From positions 1 to 64,000 of the forward strand of contig NZ_QUMD01000009.1 of the NCBI RefSeq assembly GCF_003481985.1: a stretch of DNA of 64,000 nucleotides. Reading direction: 5' to 3'. The stretch's first letter is position 1. Each line of letters begins with the position of its first letter. Both the position numbers and the translations under genes were made by a program. Origin of the DNA: Clostridium sp. OF09-36 (GTDB lineage Bacteria; Bacillota; Clostridia; Lachnospirales; Lachnospiraceae). Positions 1 to 8,573 of this stretch are shown piece after piece. The notes beneath the pieces are model-generated. The model worked only from the letters and a program-made list of their open reading frames with translations. It did no database searches and was not told the origin of the DNA.

Positions 1-2
1 AG

Positions 3-629
3 AAAGAGGTCTACAAGATACCCTATGAAACCCACCCGGCAGACCGCCCCCGTCAGTGCGTGTTTGGCGGCACTTCCAATGCCCTTGACTTCCTGCCCCT
101 TGACCGTTCAGGCAACCGCCGTTTTATCCCGGTCATGGTGTACCCGGAGCAGGCGGAGGTTCACATTTTGGAGGACGAAGCTGCTTCCAGAGCCTATATC
201 GGGCAGATGTGGGCAGAAGCGATGGAGATTTATCGAAGCGGCAGGTTCAAGCTGGCTTTCAGCCCCGCCATGCAGCGGTATCTCAAAGAACACCAGCGGG
301 ATTTTATGCCGGAGGACACCAAAGCCGGGATGATACAGGCGTATCTTGATAAGTACACCGGGAGCATGGTCTGCTCCAAGCAGCTCTATAAGGAAGCCTT
401 GAACCATGCTTTTGACGAGCCGAAGCAATGGGAAATCCGGGAAATCAACGAGATTATGAACCAGTGCATTGACCGCTGGCGGTACTTCCAAAACCCAAGA
501 ATGTTTTCCGAATATGGCAGACAAAAGGGCTGGGAGCGTGAAAACCCGGCAACGGACTTATGCAACCCGTCTGAAAAAACAATGGACGGTTTTGTGGAGA
601 TCACAGAACAGATGGAGCTTCCATTCTGA
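3..629 (+). CDS. VapE-like (virulence-associated E family) replication protein, C-terminal part
   Basis: The reading frame is open at the left edge, so only about the last 208 residues are present. The N-terminal part reads KEVYKIPYETHPADRPRQC and then FGGTSNALDFLPLDRSGNRR. This resembles the C-terminal segment of the VapE superfamily-3 helicase/primase-like domain, in which a phage or ICE replication protein ends. The frame finishes in a poorly conserved acidic tail ending ELPF. Its position, upstream of an excisionase and an integrase on the same strand, is typical of Tn916-like and other clostridial integrative elements, where VapE-like proteins are thought to serve element replication. 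The GTG at 60 is not a true start because the conserved frame continues upstream of it. The family call is fairly sure; the role is inferred from family and context. Confidence 0.75.
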   Translation, partial: KEVYKIPYETHPADRPRQCVFGGTSNALDFLPLDRSGNRRFIPVMVYPEQAEVHILEDEAASRAYIGQMWAEAMEIYRSGRFKLAFSPAMQRYLKEHQRDFMPEDTKAGMIQAYLDKYTGSMVCSKQLYKEALNHAFDEPKQWEIREINEIMNQCIDRWRYFQNPRMFSEYGRQKGWERENPATDLCNPSEKTMDGFVEITEQMELPF

Positions 630-870
630 AAATGACAGCCCGTTGCACCCCCTGTTGCTATCCCGTTGCCGAGCCGGTTGTCGGGGAAAAAACCTTATTT
701 CCGGGCTTTTCTCCCTTATAACAACCAAAACAACAGAAAAATAAAACAAAAGTATAAATAGTAACCATCGCCAGATTGAGATTGTTTGCAAGGTCTTTTG
801 AAGCCCGTTGCCGGACTTCGTTGCCGCCACCCTCTGTCTGGCTATTTTCATGTATGGAGGATAACTGCCT
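630..870 (+). other. Intergenic stretch inside the integrative element
   Basis: About 240 bases lie between the VapE-like gene and the excisionase. I see several short CCCGTTGC-like repeats (near 642, 672 and 802) but no convincing gene. The repeats could be integrase or excisionase binding sites, but that is only a guess. Confidence 0.3.
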
Positions 871-1104
871 ATGGCGAATAATAAGCTGAATATTGAAGGA
901 AAAAATTACTCGGATATTCCGGTGTGGCGTAGATATACGCTTACCATTGAGGAAGCAGCCAGATATTATCATATCGGCGAAGGAAAATTGAGAACGCTTA
1001 TTGACACACATCCCAATGAGGATTTTTATGTGATGAACGGCAATCGTGCCCTCATTAAGCGTGAGAAATTTGAGAGGTATCTGGATCAGGCTACTGCTGT
1101 GTAA
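871..1104 (+). CDS. xis: Tn916-type excisionase
   Basis: This 77-residue basic protein starts at ATG 871 with GGAGG about 10 bases upstream. The core reads VWRRYTLTIEEAARYYHIGE, then KLRTLIDTHP, then NRALIKREKFERYLDQ. That is the winged-helix layout of Tn916-family Xis, which bends DNA at the element ends and steers the integrase toward excision. The family is usually about 67-75 residues, so the gene looks complete. It lies just upstream of the integrase on the same strand, the standard xis-int order. A hairpin with a T-run between the two could limit read-through into int. The assignment is strong because motif, size and neighbour agree. Confidence 0.9.
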   Translation: MANNKLNIEGKNYSDIPVWRRYTLTIEEAARYYHIGEGKLRTLIDTHPNEDFYVMNGNRALIKREKFERYLDQATAV

Positions 1105-1148
1105 ACAGAGCTGACAGATTTACCGATTTCACATGATATAACTATGCG

Positions 1149-1199
1149 GAGAGCTGGATTTGTGCTATGATAAGAGTGCAAGTCTGGCTCTCTTTTTTT
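1149..1199 (+). terminator. Possible hairpin/attenuator between xis and int
   Basis: GAGAGC (1149-1154) can pair with GCTCTC (1187-1192), directly followed by seven T residues. The stem is short and the loop long, so it is a weak terminator or an attenuator controlling integrase expression. Confidence 0.4.
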
Positions 1200-1215
1200 G
1201 AAAGGAGAGTTCACG

Positions 1216-2415
1216 ATGAGTGAGAAAAGACGAGATAACCGTAATCGGATTTTGCGAGAGGGCGAGTACCAGCGTAAAGATGGGAGGTATCGGTTCCGCT
1301 ATATTGATGAGGACGGAAAAGAGAAAAATGTATACAGTTGGCGTTTGGACAAGAATGACCCAATGCCAAAAGGGAAGAAGCGGGAGCCTTCCCTGCGTGA
1401 GAAAGAAAAACAGATTGAAGCGGATTTGTTTGACCGTATCGTAACCAACGGAGGCAACTATACTGTTTTGGAACTGGTAGAAAAGTATGTTTCATTGAAA
1501 ACAGGAGTTCGTCACAATACGGTTGCCGGATATAAAACAGTCATCAATATGCTGAAAAAAGAGAGTTTTGGGAATCTGCGAATTGATAAGGTGCGTTTGT
1601 CAGACGCCAAGGCATGGTTGATTAAGCTCCAACAAATTGATGGGCGGGGATACAGTTCCATTCATTCTATCCGGGGAGTCCTCAGACCAGCATTTCAGAT
1701 GGCGGTAGACGATGATTTGCTTCGTAAAAATCCATTTGAATTTGAGCTTGCATCCGTCATTGTCAATGATTCTGTTACCAGAGAAGCGATTACCCGAAAG
1801 CAGCAGAGAGATTTGCTAAAGTTTATTCAGGAAGATAAACATTTTAGCAGATACTATGATGCAATCTATATTCTTTTTCACACAGGGCTTCGTATCTCAG
1901 AGTTCTGTGGACTGACGGTTTCAGAAATCGAGTTTGGAGAAATGCGTATCAAGGTAGACCATCAGTTACAGCGTACTGCACAGATGCAGTATGTAATTGA
2001 AGAACCAAAAACTGACAAAGGCATCCGCTATGTGCCGATGACGGAAGCTGTCGCAGCGTGTTTTCGCAGAATCATTGCCAACCGCAAGACACCAAAAGTT
2101 GAACCGATGGTGGAAGGATATGCAGGATTTTTGTTTCTGGATAAAAACGATATGCCGATGGTTGCCCTTCACTGGGAAAAGTATCTGGAGCATATCATTC
2201 AGAAATACAACAGGATTTACCGTATCCAGATGCCGAAAGTTACCCCTCATGTATGCAGGCACACCTTTTGCTCTAATATGGCAAAATCCGGGATGAATCC
2301 GAAAACCTTGCAGTATATCATGGGTCACGCAGACATCAGTGTAACCTTGAACACTTACACCCATGTGAATTTTGATGATGCAAAGGAAGAAGTATATCGG
2401 ATAGCGAATAGTTAA
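1216..2415 (+). CDS. int: Tn916-family tyrosine recombinase (integrase)
   Basis: The 399-residue integrase cuts and rejoins element ends during excision and integration. The start is ATG 1216 (MSEKRRDNRNRILREGE), which matches the Tn916 Int N-terminus and has AAAGGAG upstream. An in-frame TTG at 1198 overlaps that ribosome site and is rejected. The N-terminal arm-binding domain is followed by a SAM-like core-binding domain and the catalytic domain. Visible catalytic residues are Arg in TGLRISEF, the HxxR of HVCRHTFC, His in GHAD and the nucleophile Tyr near the end in NTYTHVNF. Length equals that of the family (about 400) and there is no disruption, so the enzyme should be active. It lies at the end of the element, as expected, with chromosomal genes beyond it. 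Confidence 0.95.
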   Translation: MSEKRRDNRNRILREGEYQRKDGRYRFRYIDEDGKEKNVYSWRLDKNDPMPKGKKREPSLREKEKQIEADLFDRIVTNGGNYTVLELVEKYVSLKTGVRHNTVAGYKTVINMLKKESFGNLRIDKVRLSDAKAWLIKLQQIDGRGYSSIHSIRGVLRPAFQMAVDDDLLRKNPFEFELASVIVNDSVTREAITRKQQRDLLKFIQEDKHFSRYYDAIYILFHTGLRISEFCGLTVSEIEFGEMRIKVDHQLQRTAQMQYVIEEPKTDKGIRYVPMTEAVAACFRRIIANRKTPKVEPMVEGYAGFLFLDKNDMPMVALHWEKYLEHIIQKYNRIYRIQMPKVTPHVCRHTFCSNMAKSGMNPKTLQYIMGHADISVTLNTYTHVNFDDAKEEVYRIANS

Positions 2416-2600
2416 AAAAGCCCGTTGGTAAGGACGCTTGCTTTACCAATGGATTTACCAAGATTGCAGGGAAAAGCATAAGAAAATATGAGAAGATTTG
2501 AGAAGATACCTTGAAAAGAAAGGAAAACTCAAAAGTCGGAAAACCCTGAAATATCAAGCGTTTGAGAAGAAATACAAGATTTAAATGGAGATATAAAAAG
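2416..2600. other. Probable right end of the integrative element (attachment junction not resolved)
   Basis: The 185-bp AT-rich gap between the integrase and a housekeeping-type phosphatase should contain the element end. TTGGTAA (2425-2431) and TTTACCAA (2442-2449) form an inverted repeat, and GGATTTACCAA follows. Similar ATTTACC text occurs near 1119. The exact att core cannot be fixed without the other end of the element. Confidence 0.4.
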
Positions 2601-3068
2601 ATGATTAAAGTATTATTTGTTTGCCACGGCAATATCTGCCGTTCCACAATGGCCGAGAGCGTGTTCACCTACCTGGCCACTCAGGCTGGCCTGGCATCCC
2701 AATTTGAAATCAATTCCGCGGCAACCAGCCGTGAGGAAATCGGTAATCCGCCGCATTACGGCACCGTAGATAAGCTGCGTCGGGAGCATATTCCGCTGAT
2801 CCCGCATCATGCGCGTCAGATGACGGCGGAGGATTACCGGTATTATGATTATCTCATCGGCATGGATACGGCAAATATCCGGAACATGACCCGGATTGCA
2901 GGCGGGGCGGATAAAGAACAGAAGATTTTTAAGCTGTTGACATTTGCAGGCAGTGGGCGTGATGTGGCGGATCCGTGGTATACGGGGGATTTTGATGCGA
3001 CGTTTGCTGATGTTATGGCTGGATGCAGCGGGCTTCTTGAAAAGATCCGCAGAGAGGAAAATATTTAA
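2601..3068 (+). CDS. Low-molecular-weight protein tyrosine phosphatase family
   Basis: This 155-residue cytoplasmic protein opens with KVLFVCHGNICRSTMAE, the CX5R phosphate loop of the family, with nucleophile Cys8 and Arg14. The general-acid Asp is in the later ADPWYTGDF segment (DP motif). The start is ATG 2601, preceded by GGAG at 2587. An upstream in-frame start at 2562 is rejected because the catalytic loop normally lies within the first 10-15 residues. Family members dephosphorylate phosphotyrosine proteins or small phosphoesters; arsenate-reductase relatives share the fold but usually differ around the loop. The stop codon directly abuts the ATG of the next gene, so the two are likely co-transcribed. 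The physiological substrate is not evident. Confidence 0.9.
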   Translation: MIKVLFVCHGNICRSTMAESVFTYLATQAGLASQFEINSAATSREEIGNPPHYGTVDKLRREHIPLIPHHARQMTAEDYRYYDYLIGMDTANIRNMTRIAGGADKEQKIFKLLTFAGSGRDVADPWYTGDFDATFADVMAGCSGLLEKIRREENI

Positions 3069-3928
3069 ATGGGAAACGGATTGTTATTTTTAACGACCTT
3101 CCAGGTTATGGTAAGGTAGCTCTGGCCGCCATGGTGCCGCTATTTTCGCGTATGGGACATTTCCCTTATCAGGTACCCACTGCGGTGGTTTCCAATACGC
3201 TTGATTTTGGAAAGTTCCGGATTCAGGACATGACGGACTACATGCGGGATACCATAAAAGTGTGGGATGAGCTTGGCTTTGATCCGGACTGCATCTGTAC
3301 TGGATTTGTACTTTCGGAGGAGCAGGTGGAACTGATCGGAGATTATATTCGCAGCAGGAAGCCGAGGAGGAGTGAGACACAGAGCGTGGACAATGGCTGT
3401 CTGGTCATGGTAGATCCGATCATGGCAGATGGCGGAAAGCTTTATAACGGAATCGGCATGGAGCGGGTTGCGGCCATGAGAAAGCTGGTCAGCTACTCGG
3501 ATGTGATGGTTCCGAATATGACCGAGGCTGGCTTTCTGACGGGAATCTGCCCGGGCAGGGAACGGGCCTCAGCGGCAGAACTGCGGGAACTCGTTGACGG
3601 GCTGCACAAGTTATCCGGGAAATCGGTGGTCATTACCAGCGCGCATGATTCTGAAACGGATGAACATCTGGTTTGCGGGTATGACCACAAAAGCGGACAG
3701 TATTTCCGTGTGCCGTTTACCTTTCTTCCTGTCCGGGTTGCCGGAAGCGGAGATATTTTTTCTACAGTTATGACTGGAAAACTATTAAATGGAGAGAGTC
3801 TGGAGGCGGCGGTGCAGGAAGCTGTGCGTGTCCTGACTGCGCTGATACGGGAAAATCAGAGTCATTTGGATGAATACAAAGGAATTCTGGTTGAGCGTTA
3901 TTGGGAATTACTGGATGAGAACAATTAG
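3069..3928 (+). CDS. Pyridoxal/pyridoxamine kinase-like (PfkB/ribokinase fold), apparent frameshift near the start
   Basis: The product resembles bacterial pyridoxamine kinases (PdxK/PdxY), cytoplasmic enzymes that phosphorylate B6 vitamers with ATP. The conserved N-terminus VIFNDLPGYGKVAL is encoded from 3083, followed by PTAVVSNTLDF, the MVDPIMADGG segment and the ATP/anion-hole motif VAGSGDIFS near the C-terminus. The expected ATG (3069), adjoining the preceding stop and preceded by GAGAGGAAA, is one base out of frame with this N-terminus. A single lost base in the GGG or AAA run at 3071-3076 would restore a 286-residue protein of normal length. Without it, translation would have to start at ATG 3131 and lose the first conserved strand. 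I treat it as a real gene with a probable sequence error. Substrate specificity among B6 vitamers is not resolved. Confidence 0.8.
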
Positions 3929-4052
3929 CGGTACAGCATATAGCAGGAGCGGAATCTGCTTTGTGAAACTGTGGCGCGGCAGACCGGAAATTATGAAATG
4001 AGTCAATGGAAAGCATTGGCAGCAGAAAAACAAAATCGGGAGGAAACTTGGA

Positions 4053-4772
4053 GTGCTTAGAAATGTAAGTCTGGAGGAGATTTCAGACGGCAAATTATAT
4101 GGGTTGAATGATATGGCGAAGTTGGGCTGCAATGACTGTGCGGGTTGTTCGTCCTGTTGCCGTGGAATGGGAAACACGATTGTGCTGGATCCCTATGATG
4201 TCTGGCGGCTGACGGGTGGTTTAGGCGTTTCGCTGCAGGAGCTTTTAGCAGGGCATCTGGAACTGAATGTGGTGGACGGAATCATCCTGCCAAATCTGAA
4301 GCTGGCGGGGGATTCGGAACAGTGTACCTTTTTGAATGACGCCGGGCGATGCAGTATTCATCCGTATCGTCCAGGCATCTGCAGGCTGTTCCCTTTGGGG
4401 CGGTATTATGAAGAGGACGGATTTCGCTACATTCTGCAGATTCATGAATGCGAAAAACCAAATCGCAGCAAGGTGAAGATCCGCAAGTGGATGGATACGC
4501 CGGATATGGAGCGGTATGATGCCTATATTGCGGACTGGCATGCGTTTTTGAAACAGCTGCGGATTCGTATCGGCGCAGAGTTGGATGGAAAAACTGCGGC
4601 GAAAGCAAGCGCAGATGGCGCAAACGAAACACCATCCCCTGATCTCGCAAAATCCGTCAGCATGTATATTTTGCAGCGGTTTTATCTGCTTCCCTATGAC
4701 ACCAGACGGGACTTCTACAGTCAGTATGAGGCCCGCATGGCCGCGGCAAAAGAATGGAGTGAGAATCTATGA
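4053..4772 (+). CDS. YkgJ family cysteine-cluster protein
   Basis: This 239-residue protein has the PF03692 signature: CNDCAGCSSCC near residue 26, then CTFLNDAGRCSIHPYRPGIC and LFPLG. These cysteines are thought to bind zinc or an Fe-S cluster. Function is not established for the family; some members sit near flagellin-modification or metalloprotein genes. The start is GTG 4053 with GGGAGGAAA at 4038-4046; no better ATG precedes the conserved part. The end overlaps the next gene by four bases (ATGA), so translation is probably coupled with the patatin-like phospholipase. The C-terminal 80 residues are not clearly conserved. Family identity is firm; function is unknown. Confidence 0.85.
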   Translation: MLRNVSLEEISDGKLYGLNDMAKLGCNDCAGCSSCCRGMGNTIVLDPYDVWRLTGGLGVSLQELLAGHLELNVVDGIILPNLKLAGDSEQCTFLNDAGRCSIHPYRPGICRLFPLGRYYEEDGFRYILQIHECEKPNRSKVKIRKWMDTPDMERYDAYIADWHAFLKQLRIRIGAELDGKTAAKASADGANETPSPDLAKSVSMYILQRFYLLPYDTRRDFYSQYEARMAAAKEWSENL

Positions 4773-5725
4773 GCAGCATGAATGACACAGGCAGCATCAA
4801 AGGCACAGGCAGCATCAAAGGCACAGGCAGCATCAAAGGCACAGGCAGCATCAACGGTGCAGACATTACTGAAAACACCGTAAAAACCGGCCTGGTATTA
4901 GAGGGCGGCGGGATGCGTGGGATGTATACTGACGGTATTCTGGATGTTTTTCTGGATCAGGGACTTTCCTTTGACGGAGTGATCGGAGTTTCGGCCGGAG
5001 CTATCCATGGTTCCAGTTTTGTGTCCGGGCAAAGAGGCCGGAACATCCGTTATTATAAGAAATATATCCGGGATAACCGGTTTATCAGCATGCGTAATCT
5101 GCTCCGAACCGGAGACATTGCGGAGGTGCAGTTTTGCTATCACGATCTGCCGGAGAAGCTGGATCTTTACGATTACGTTGCCTTCAACCGTTCTAAAACG
5201 GAGTTTTATGCAGTCTGCAGCAATGTGGAGACTGGAAAGCCGGAGTATATCCGCATTACAGATATGAAAAAGCAGATTGATGTGATCCGGGCATCGGCCT
5301 CCCTTCCATACGTTTCCAGACTGGTGAAGACAGAAGGGATGAAGCTGTTGGATGGCGGCTGCACGGATAGCATTCCTCTGATGAAGTTCAGGGAGATGGG
5401 ATTCACAAAGAATGTGGTGATCCTGACCCGGCCGAAGGGATACCAGAAGGAACCGGAGCAGCTGGCTATGGCGAAAATCCGCTATCGGAAGTATCCGGCC
5501 TTTGTGGAGGCGCTGTCTCACAGGCATGAGCGCTATAATGAGAGTTTGCGGCAGATTGAAGAGCTGGAGAAAATGGGTGAGATTTTTGTGCTGCGTCCGG
5601 ATGAGCCGCTTAAGATCGGACGGCTGGAGCGCAGCCCGGAGAAACTGCAGCAGGTGTATGACATTGGAAGGCGGGATGCGCTTATGAAGATGCGTGACCT
5701 GAAGTGCTGGCTGGAGAATCATTAG
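4769..5725 (+). CDS. Patatin-like phospholipase (RssA/YjjU type)
   Basis: The 318-residue protein has the catalytic dyad layout of bacterial patatins: the oxyanion loop LEGGGMRGMYTDG, the nucleophile elbow GVSAG, and the acid in LLDGGCTDSIP (DGG motif). It probably hydrolyses acyl esters of phospholipids and resembles the YjjU/RssA-like group common in Firmicutes. There is no signal peptide. The first 34 residues are unusual: four near-identical six-residue units (TGSIKG) encoded by 18-bp tandem repeats, placed before the patatin fold. The start is ATG 4769, overlapping the YkgJ stop, with GGAGTGAG upstream. A start downstream of the repeats has no obvious ribosome site. Hydrolase class is sure; substrate is not. 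Confidence 0.9.
   Translation: MSSMNDTGSIKGTGSIKGTGSIKGTGSINGADITENTVKTGLVLEGGGMRGMYTDGILDVFLDQGLSFDGVIGVSAGAIHGSSFVSGQRGRNIRYYKKYIRDNRFISMRNLLRTGDIAEVQFCYHDLPEKLDLYDYVAFNRSKTEFYAVCSNVETGKPEYIRITDMKKQIDVIRASASLPYVSRLVKTEGMKLLDGGCTDSIPLMKFREMGFTKNVVILTRPKGYQKEPEQLAMAKIRYRKYPAFVEALSHRHERYNESLRQIEELEKMGEIFVLRPDEPLKIGRLERSPEKLQQVYDIGRRDALMKMRDLKCWLENH
4784..4855 (+). repeat. Four 18-bp tandem repeats inside the patatin gene
   Basis: Units of ggcacaggcagcatcaaa occur at 4784, 4802, 4820 and 4838; the first and last differ by one base each. They are in frame and encode TGSIKG-type hexapeptides, so copy number could change without breaking the gene. Confidence 0.9.
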
Positions 5726-5808
5726 GCAGATCAAAACTGGATTGACAGACCAGAAGCACAGGCCAGGCATTCAGATAACAGAAAACCTGCAGTCAGGCCA
5801 AACAATGG

Positions 5809-5825
5809 CATAGGAAATTCCTATG
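5809..5825. promoter_or_regulatory. Palindrome upstream of the hydratase (operator or patatin terminator)
   Basis: CATAGGAA and TTCCTATG are perfect arms around a single A, followed by TTTTATATT. It could be a LysR-type operator (a similar ATAGGAATT half occurs at 46301) or a weak terminator of the patatin gene. Confidence 0.5.
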
Positions 5826-5847
5826 GCTTTTATATTATATATAGTAT

Positions 5848-5876
5848 TTTACAAATACTGAAAAAAGATGCATAAT
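5848..5876 (+). promoter_or_regulatory. Promoter of the first hydratase
   Basis: TTTACA (5848-5853) is followed after 17 bases by CATAAT (5871-5876). It belongs to the TTTAC-type promoter set repeated across the organic-acid genes of this window. Confidence 0.6.
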
Positions 5877-5976
5877 TAAGCCATCAAAGGAAATAAAGCC
5901 GGAAACGAATCAGAATGGATTCAGAATCAAAAGGCTTTAACACAATAAACCACACAGTTACAGGAGGAGAGTTCGT

Positions 5977-8259
5977 ATGGTTAAGTTACACGATGGCGGA
6001 GTTTATCTCATAAACGGTGAGACCCTGCTTCCGGAGGCAGAGGCTGCAAAGGTTGAGCAGATGACCGGAAGAGCGGTTGCAAAAGAGGAGGCTAAGAAAG
6101 GTACCATTGCTTATGGCATCATGAAAGCGCACAATCAGTCCGATACCATGGATAAGCTTCAGATTAAATTTGATGCAATGGTTTCTCACGATATTACCTT
6201 TGTTGGTATTATCCAGACCGCCCGGGCATCAGGAATGGAAAAGTTCCCGCTTCCTTACGTTTTAACCTGCTGCCATAACTCTTTATGTGCAGTTGGCGGA
6301 ACCATCAATGATGACGATCACTATTTTGGCCTTTCTGCGGCAAAGAAGTATGGCGGCCTTTTCGTTCCGCCACACGTAGCAGTATGTCATCAGTACATGC
6401 GCGAGTGCTTTGCAGGCGGCGGTAAGATGATCTTGGGCTCTGACTCCCATACCCGTTACGGTGCCCTTGGTACCATGGCAATCGGTGAGGGCGGCGGTGA
6501 GCTGTCCAAGCAGCTGTTAAAGCAGACCTACGATGTTGCTTACCCGGGCGTTATCGCTATTTACCTGACCGGAAAACCGCAGCCGTTCGTTGGACCGCAC
6601 GATATTGCACTGGCTATCTGCGGCGCTGTTTACAAGAATGGTTATGTAAAGAATAAAGTAATGGAGTTCGTCGGACCTGGCGTTTCTTCCATGACAACGG
6701 ACTACCGTAACGGTGTGGATGTTATGACCACCGAGACCACTTGCCTGTCTTCCATCTGGAGAACGGACGATGATACCAGGGCATTCCTGGAGAAGCATCA
6801 CCGCGGTGATGAATTCAAGGAGCTGAATCCGGAAGCAGTTGCTTACTACGATGGCTGCGTAGAGATCGACTTGAGCACCATCAAGCCGATGATCGCACTG
6901 CCGTTCCATCCGTCTAATGCTTTTGAGATTGATTACCTGTATGAGAATCTCGAAGACATTCTGCGCGAGACCGAGAAGGCAGCTGACCAGATTGCAGAGG
7001 GAAGAGCACACTTTACCTTACTTGACAAAATTACCAAAGATGGTAAACTTCAGGTACAGCAGGGTATCATCGCAGGCTGTGCAGGCGGCAACTACACCAA
7101 CGTGGTAGAGGCTGCCCATGCATTAAAGGGCAAAAATATCGGAGATGGCGAGTTCTACCTGTCCGTATATCCGTCTTCCCAGCCGGTTTACACCGATCTG
7201 GACCGCAAGGGTCTGTTAGCAGACCTGATGGATGCAGGCGCAATCATCCGATCCGCTTTCTGCGGACCGTGCTTCGGCGCTGGCGATACTCCGGCAAACA
7301 ATGCACTTTCCATCCGTCATACCACCAGAAACTTCCCGAACCGCGAAGGTTCCAAGCCGGGTAACGGACAGATGTCCGCAGTTGCCCTTATGGATGCACG
7401 TTCCATTGCGGCAACCGCAGCAAATGGCGGTAAGCTGACTTCAGCAGAGACTATGGACTGCTGGGGCGATATTCCGGAGTATAATTACGAGGATCGCGCT
7501 TACAAGGCAAGAGTATACAACGGTTACAACAAGGCAGAGGAAGATTCTGAGCTGCGCTTTGGTCCGAACATCAAAGACTGGCCGGAGATGGAGGCACTTT
7601 CTGAGAATATCCTTTTAAAGGTTTCCTCCAAGATCCTGGACGAAGTAACCACCACCGATGAGCTGATTCCGTCCGGTGAGACTTCTTCCTTCCGATCTAA
7701 TCCGTTAGGACTGGCTGAGTTTACCCTGTCCAGACGTGATCCGGAGTATGTTGGCCGTGCGAAGGCAGTTCAGGCTATGGAGCAGGAACGTCTTGCAGGT
7801 ACTGTAAACGCTGAGATCGCTGAGGTAATGAAGGTTGTCAATACCATTCCGGGTCAGGAACAGGTAAAAGCGGAAGATGTTGAGATTGGTTCCACCATCT
7901 ACGCAAATAAGCCTGGTGATGGTTCTGCCCGTGAGCAGGCTGCTTCCTGTCAGAGAGTCCTGGGCGCTCTTGCAAACATCACCCAGGAATACGCAACCAA
8001 GCGTTATCGTTCCAACTGCATGAACTGGGGTATGCTTCCGTTCCATTTAAAGGGCGAGCCGACCATGTTCGATGTAGATGATTACATCTACATCCCGAAT
8101 ATGCGCACCGCATTAGAGGGCGACTTAACCGATATTCCGGCATATGTCATCAAGAACGGCAAGGCAGAAGAGATTCATCTCTATATCCAGCCGATGACAG
8201 AGAACGAGCGCAAGATCGTAAAGGCAGGCTGTCTCATCAACTTTAACAGAAACAAATAA
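5977..8259 (+). CDS. Aconitase-superfamily hydratase (760 aa)
   Basis: This is a complete [4Fe-4S] hydro-lyase of the aconitase superfamily. Cluster ligands expected in the family are visible as Cys368 (AGCAGGNYTN) and Cys429/Cys432 (CGPCFGAGDTPANN). The substrate-domain text GSDSHTRYGALGTMAIGEGG and a C-terminal swivel domain (GDGSAREQAASCQ, residues about 650-665) are present. It is annotated in many Clostridia simply as hydratase or aconitate hydratase and differs from the Aquifex-type aconitase also found here. It probably adds water across the double bond of aconitate or a substituted aconitate; the exact substrate is not known. The start is ATG 5977 with AGGAGGAG upstream. A LysR gene follows, and a close paralogue lies at 40519. 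Confidence 0.88.
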   Translation: MVKLHDGGVYLINGETLLPEAEAAKVEQMTGRAVAKEEAKKGTIAYGIMKAHNQSDTMDKLQIKFDAMVSHDITFVGIIQTARASGMEKFPLPYVLTCCHNSLCAVGGTINDDDHYFGLSAAKKYGGLFVPPHVAVCHQYMRECFAGGGKMILGSDSHTRYGALGTMAIGEGGGELSKQLLKQTYDVAYPGVIAIYLTGKPQPFVGPHDIALAICGAVYKNGYVKNKVMEFVGPGVSSMTTDYRNGVDVMTTETTCLSSIWRTDDDTRAFLEKHHRGDEFKELNPEAVAYYDGCVEIDLSTIKPMIALPFHPSNAFEIDYLYENLEDILRETEKAADQIAEGRAHFTLLDKITKDGKLQVQQGIIAGCAGGNYTNVVEAAHALKGKNIGDGEFYLSVYPSSQPVYTDLDRKGLLADLMDAGAIIRSAFCGPCFGAGDTPANNALSIRHTTRNFPNREGSKPGNGQMSAVALMDARSIAATAANGGKLTSAETMDCWGDIPEYNYEDRAYKARVYNGYNKAEEDSELRFGPNIKDWPEMEALSENILLKVSSKILDEVTTTDELIPSGETSSFRSNPLGLAEFTLSRRDPEYVGRAKAVQAMEQERLAGTVNAEIAEVMKVVNTIPGQEQVKAEDVEIGSTIYANKPGDGSAREQAASCQRVLGALANITQEYATKRYRSNCMNWGMLPFHLKGEPTMFDVDDYIYIPNMRTALEGDLTDIPAYVIKNGKAEEIHLYIQPMTENERKIVKAGCLINFNRNK

Positions 8260-8396
8260 TCAGCAAGGATTCCTCATCTGATACAGATGGCGGAAGAAAC
8301 AATAGACGAAAGAATGAAACGATAGAAACAGATAAGATTCCCACCGTTTTACGGCTTATCTGCTACTATAAAACTCCTTATGTAAGTGTAAGAACA

Positions 8397-8430
8397 AAGC
8401 GGGGCTGTCTGGAAGGGCAGCTCCGTTTTG
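8397..8430 (+). terminator. Terminator after the hydratase
   Basis: CGGGGCTG (8400-8407) pairs with CAGCTCCG (8418-8425), followed by TTTTG. The 8260-8573 gap contains this hairpin and the LysR leader; no gene was seen in it. Confidence 0.6.
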
Positions 8431-8573
8431 CGTTGCGCAGAAAAACAGCGTGTGGAAATGATTTATGAAAAAATGAGCGGGAGATGGAGAAAATGCATGA
8501 CAGGATCGCAGACAACAGGTACAATAGCAACAGAAGGACAAGAAAGATTTTTTAAGAAAAATGGAGGATTTCC

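Noticed and set aside
4784..4855. Possible CRISPR-like array
   Set aside because: The 18-bp units are directly adjacent with no spacers and are in frame within the patatin gene.
4898..5770. 290-codon minus-strand frame opposite the patatin gene
   Set aside because: It overlaps the catalytic patatin frame completely and has no start signal.
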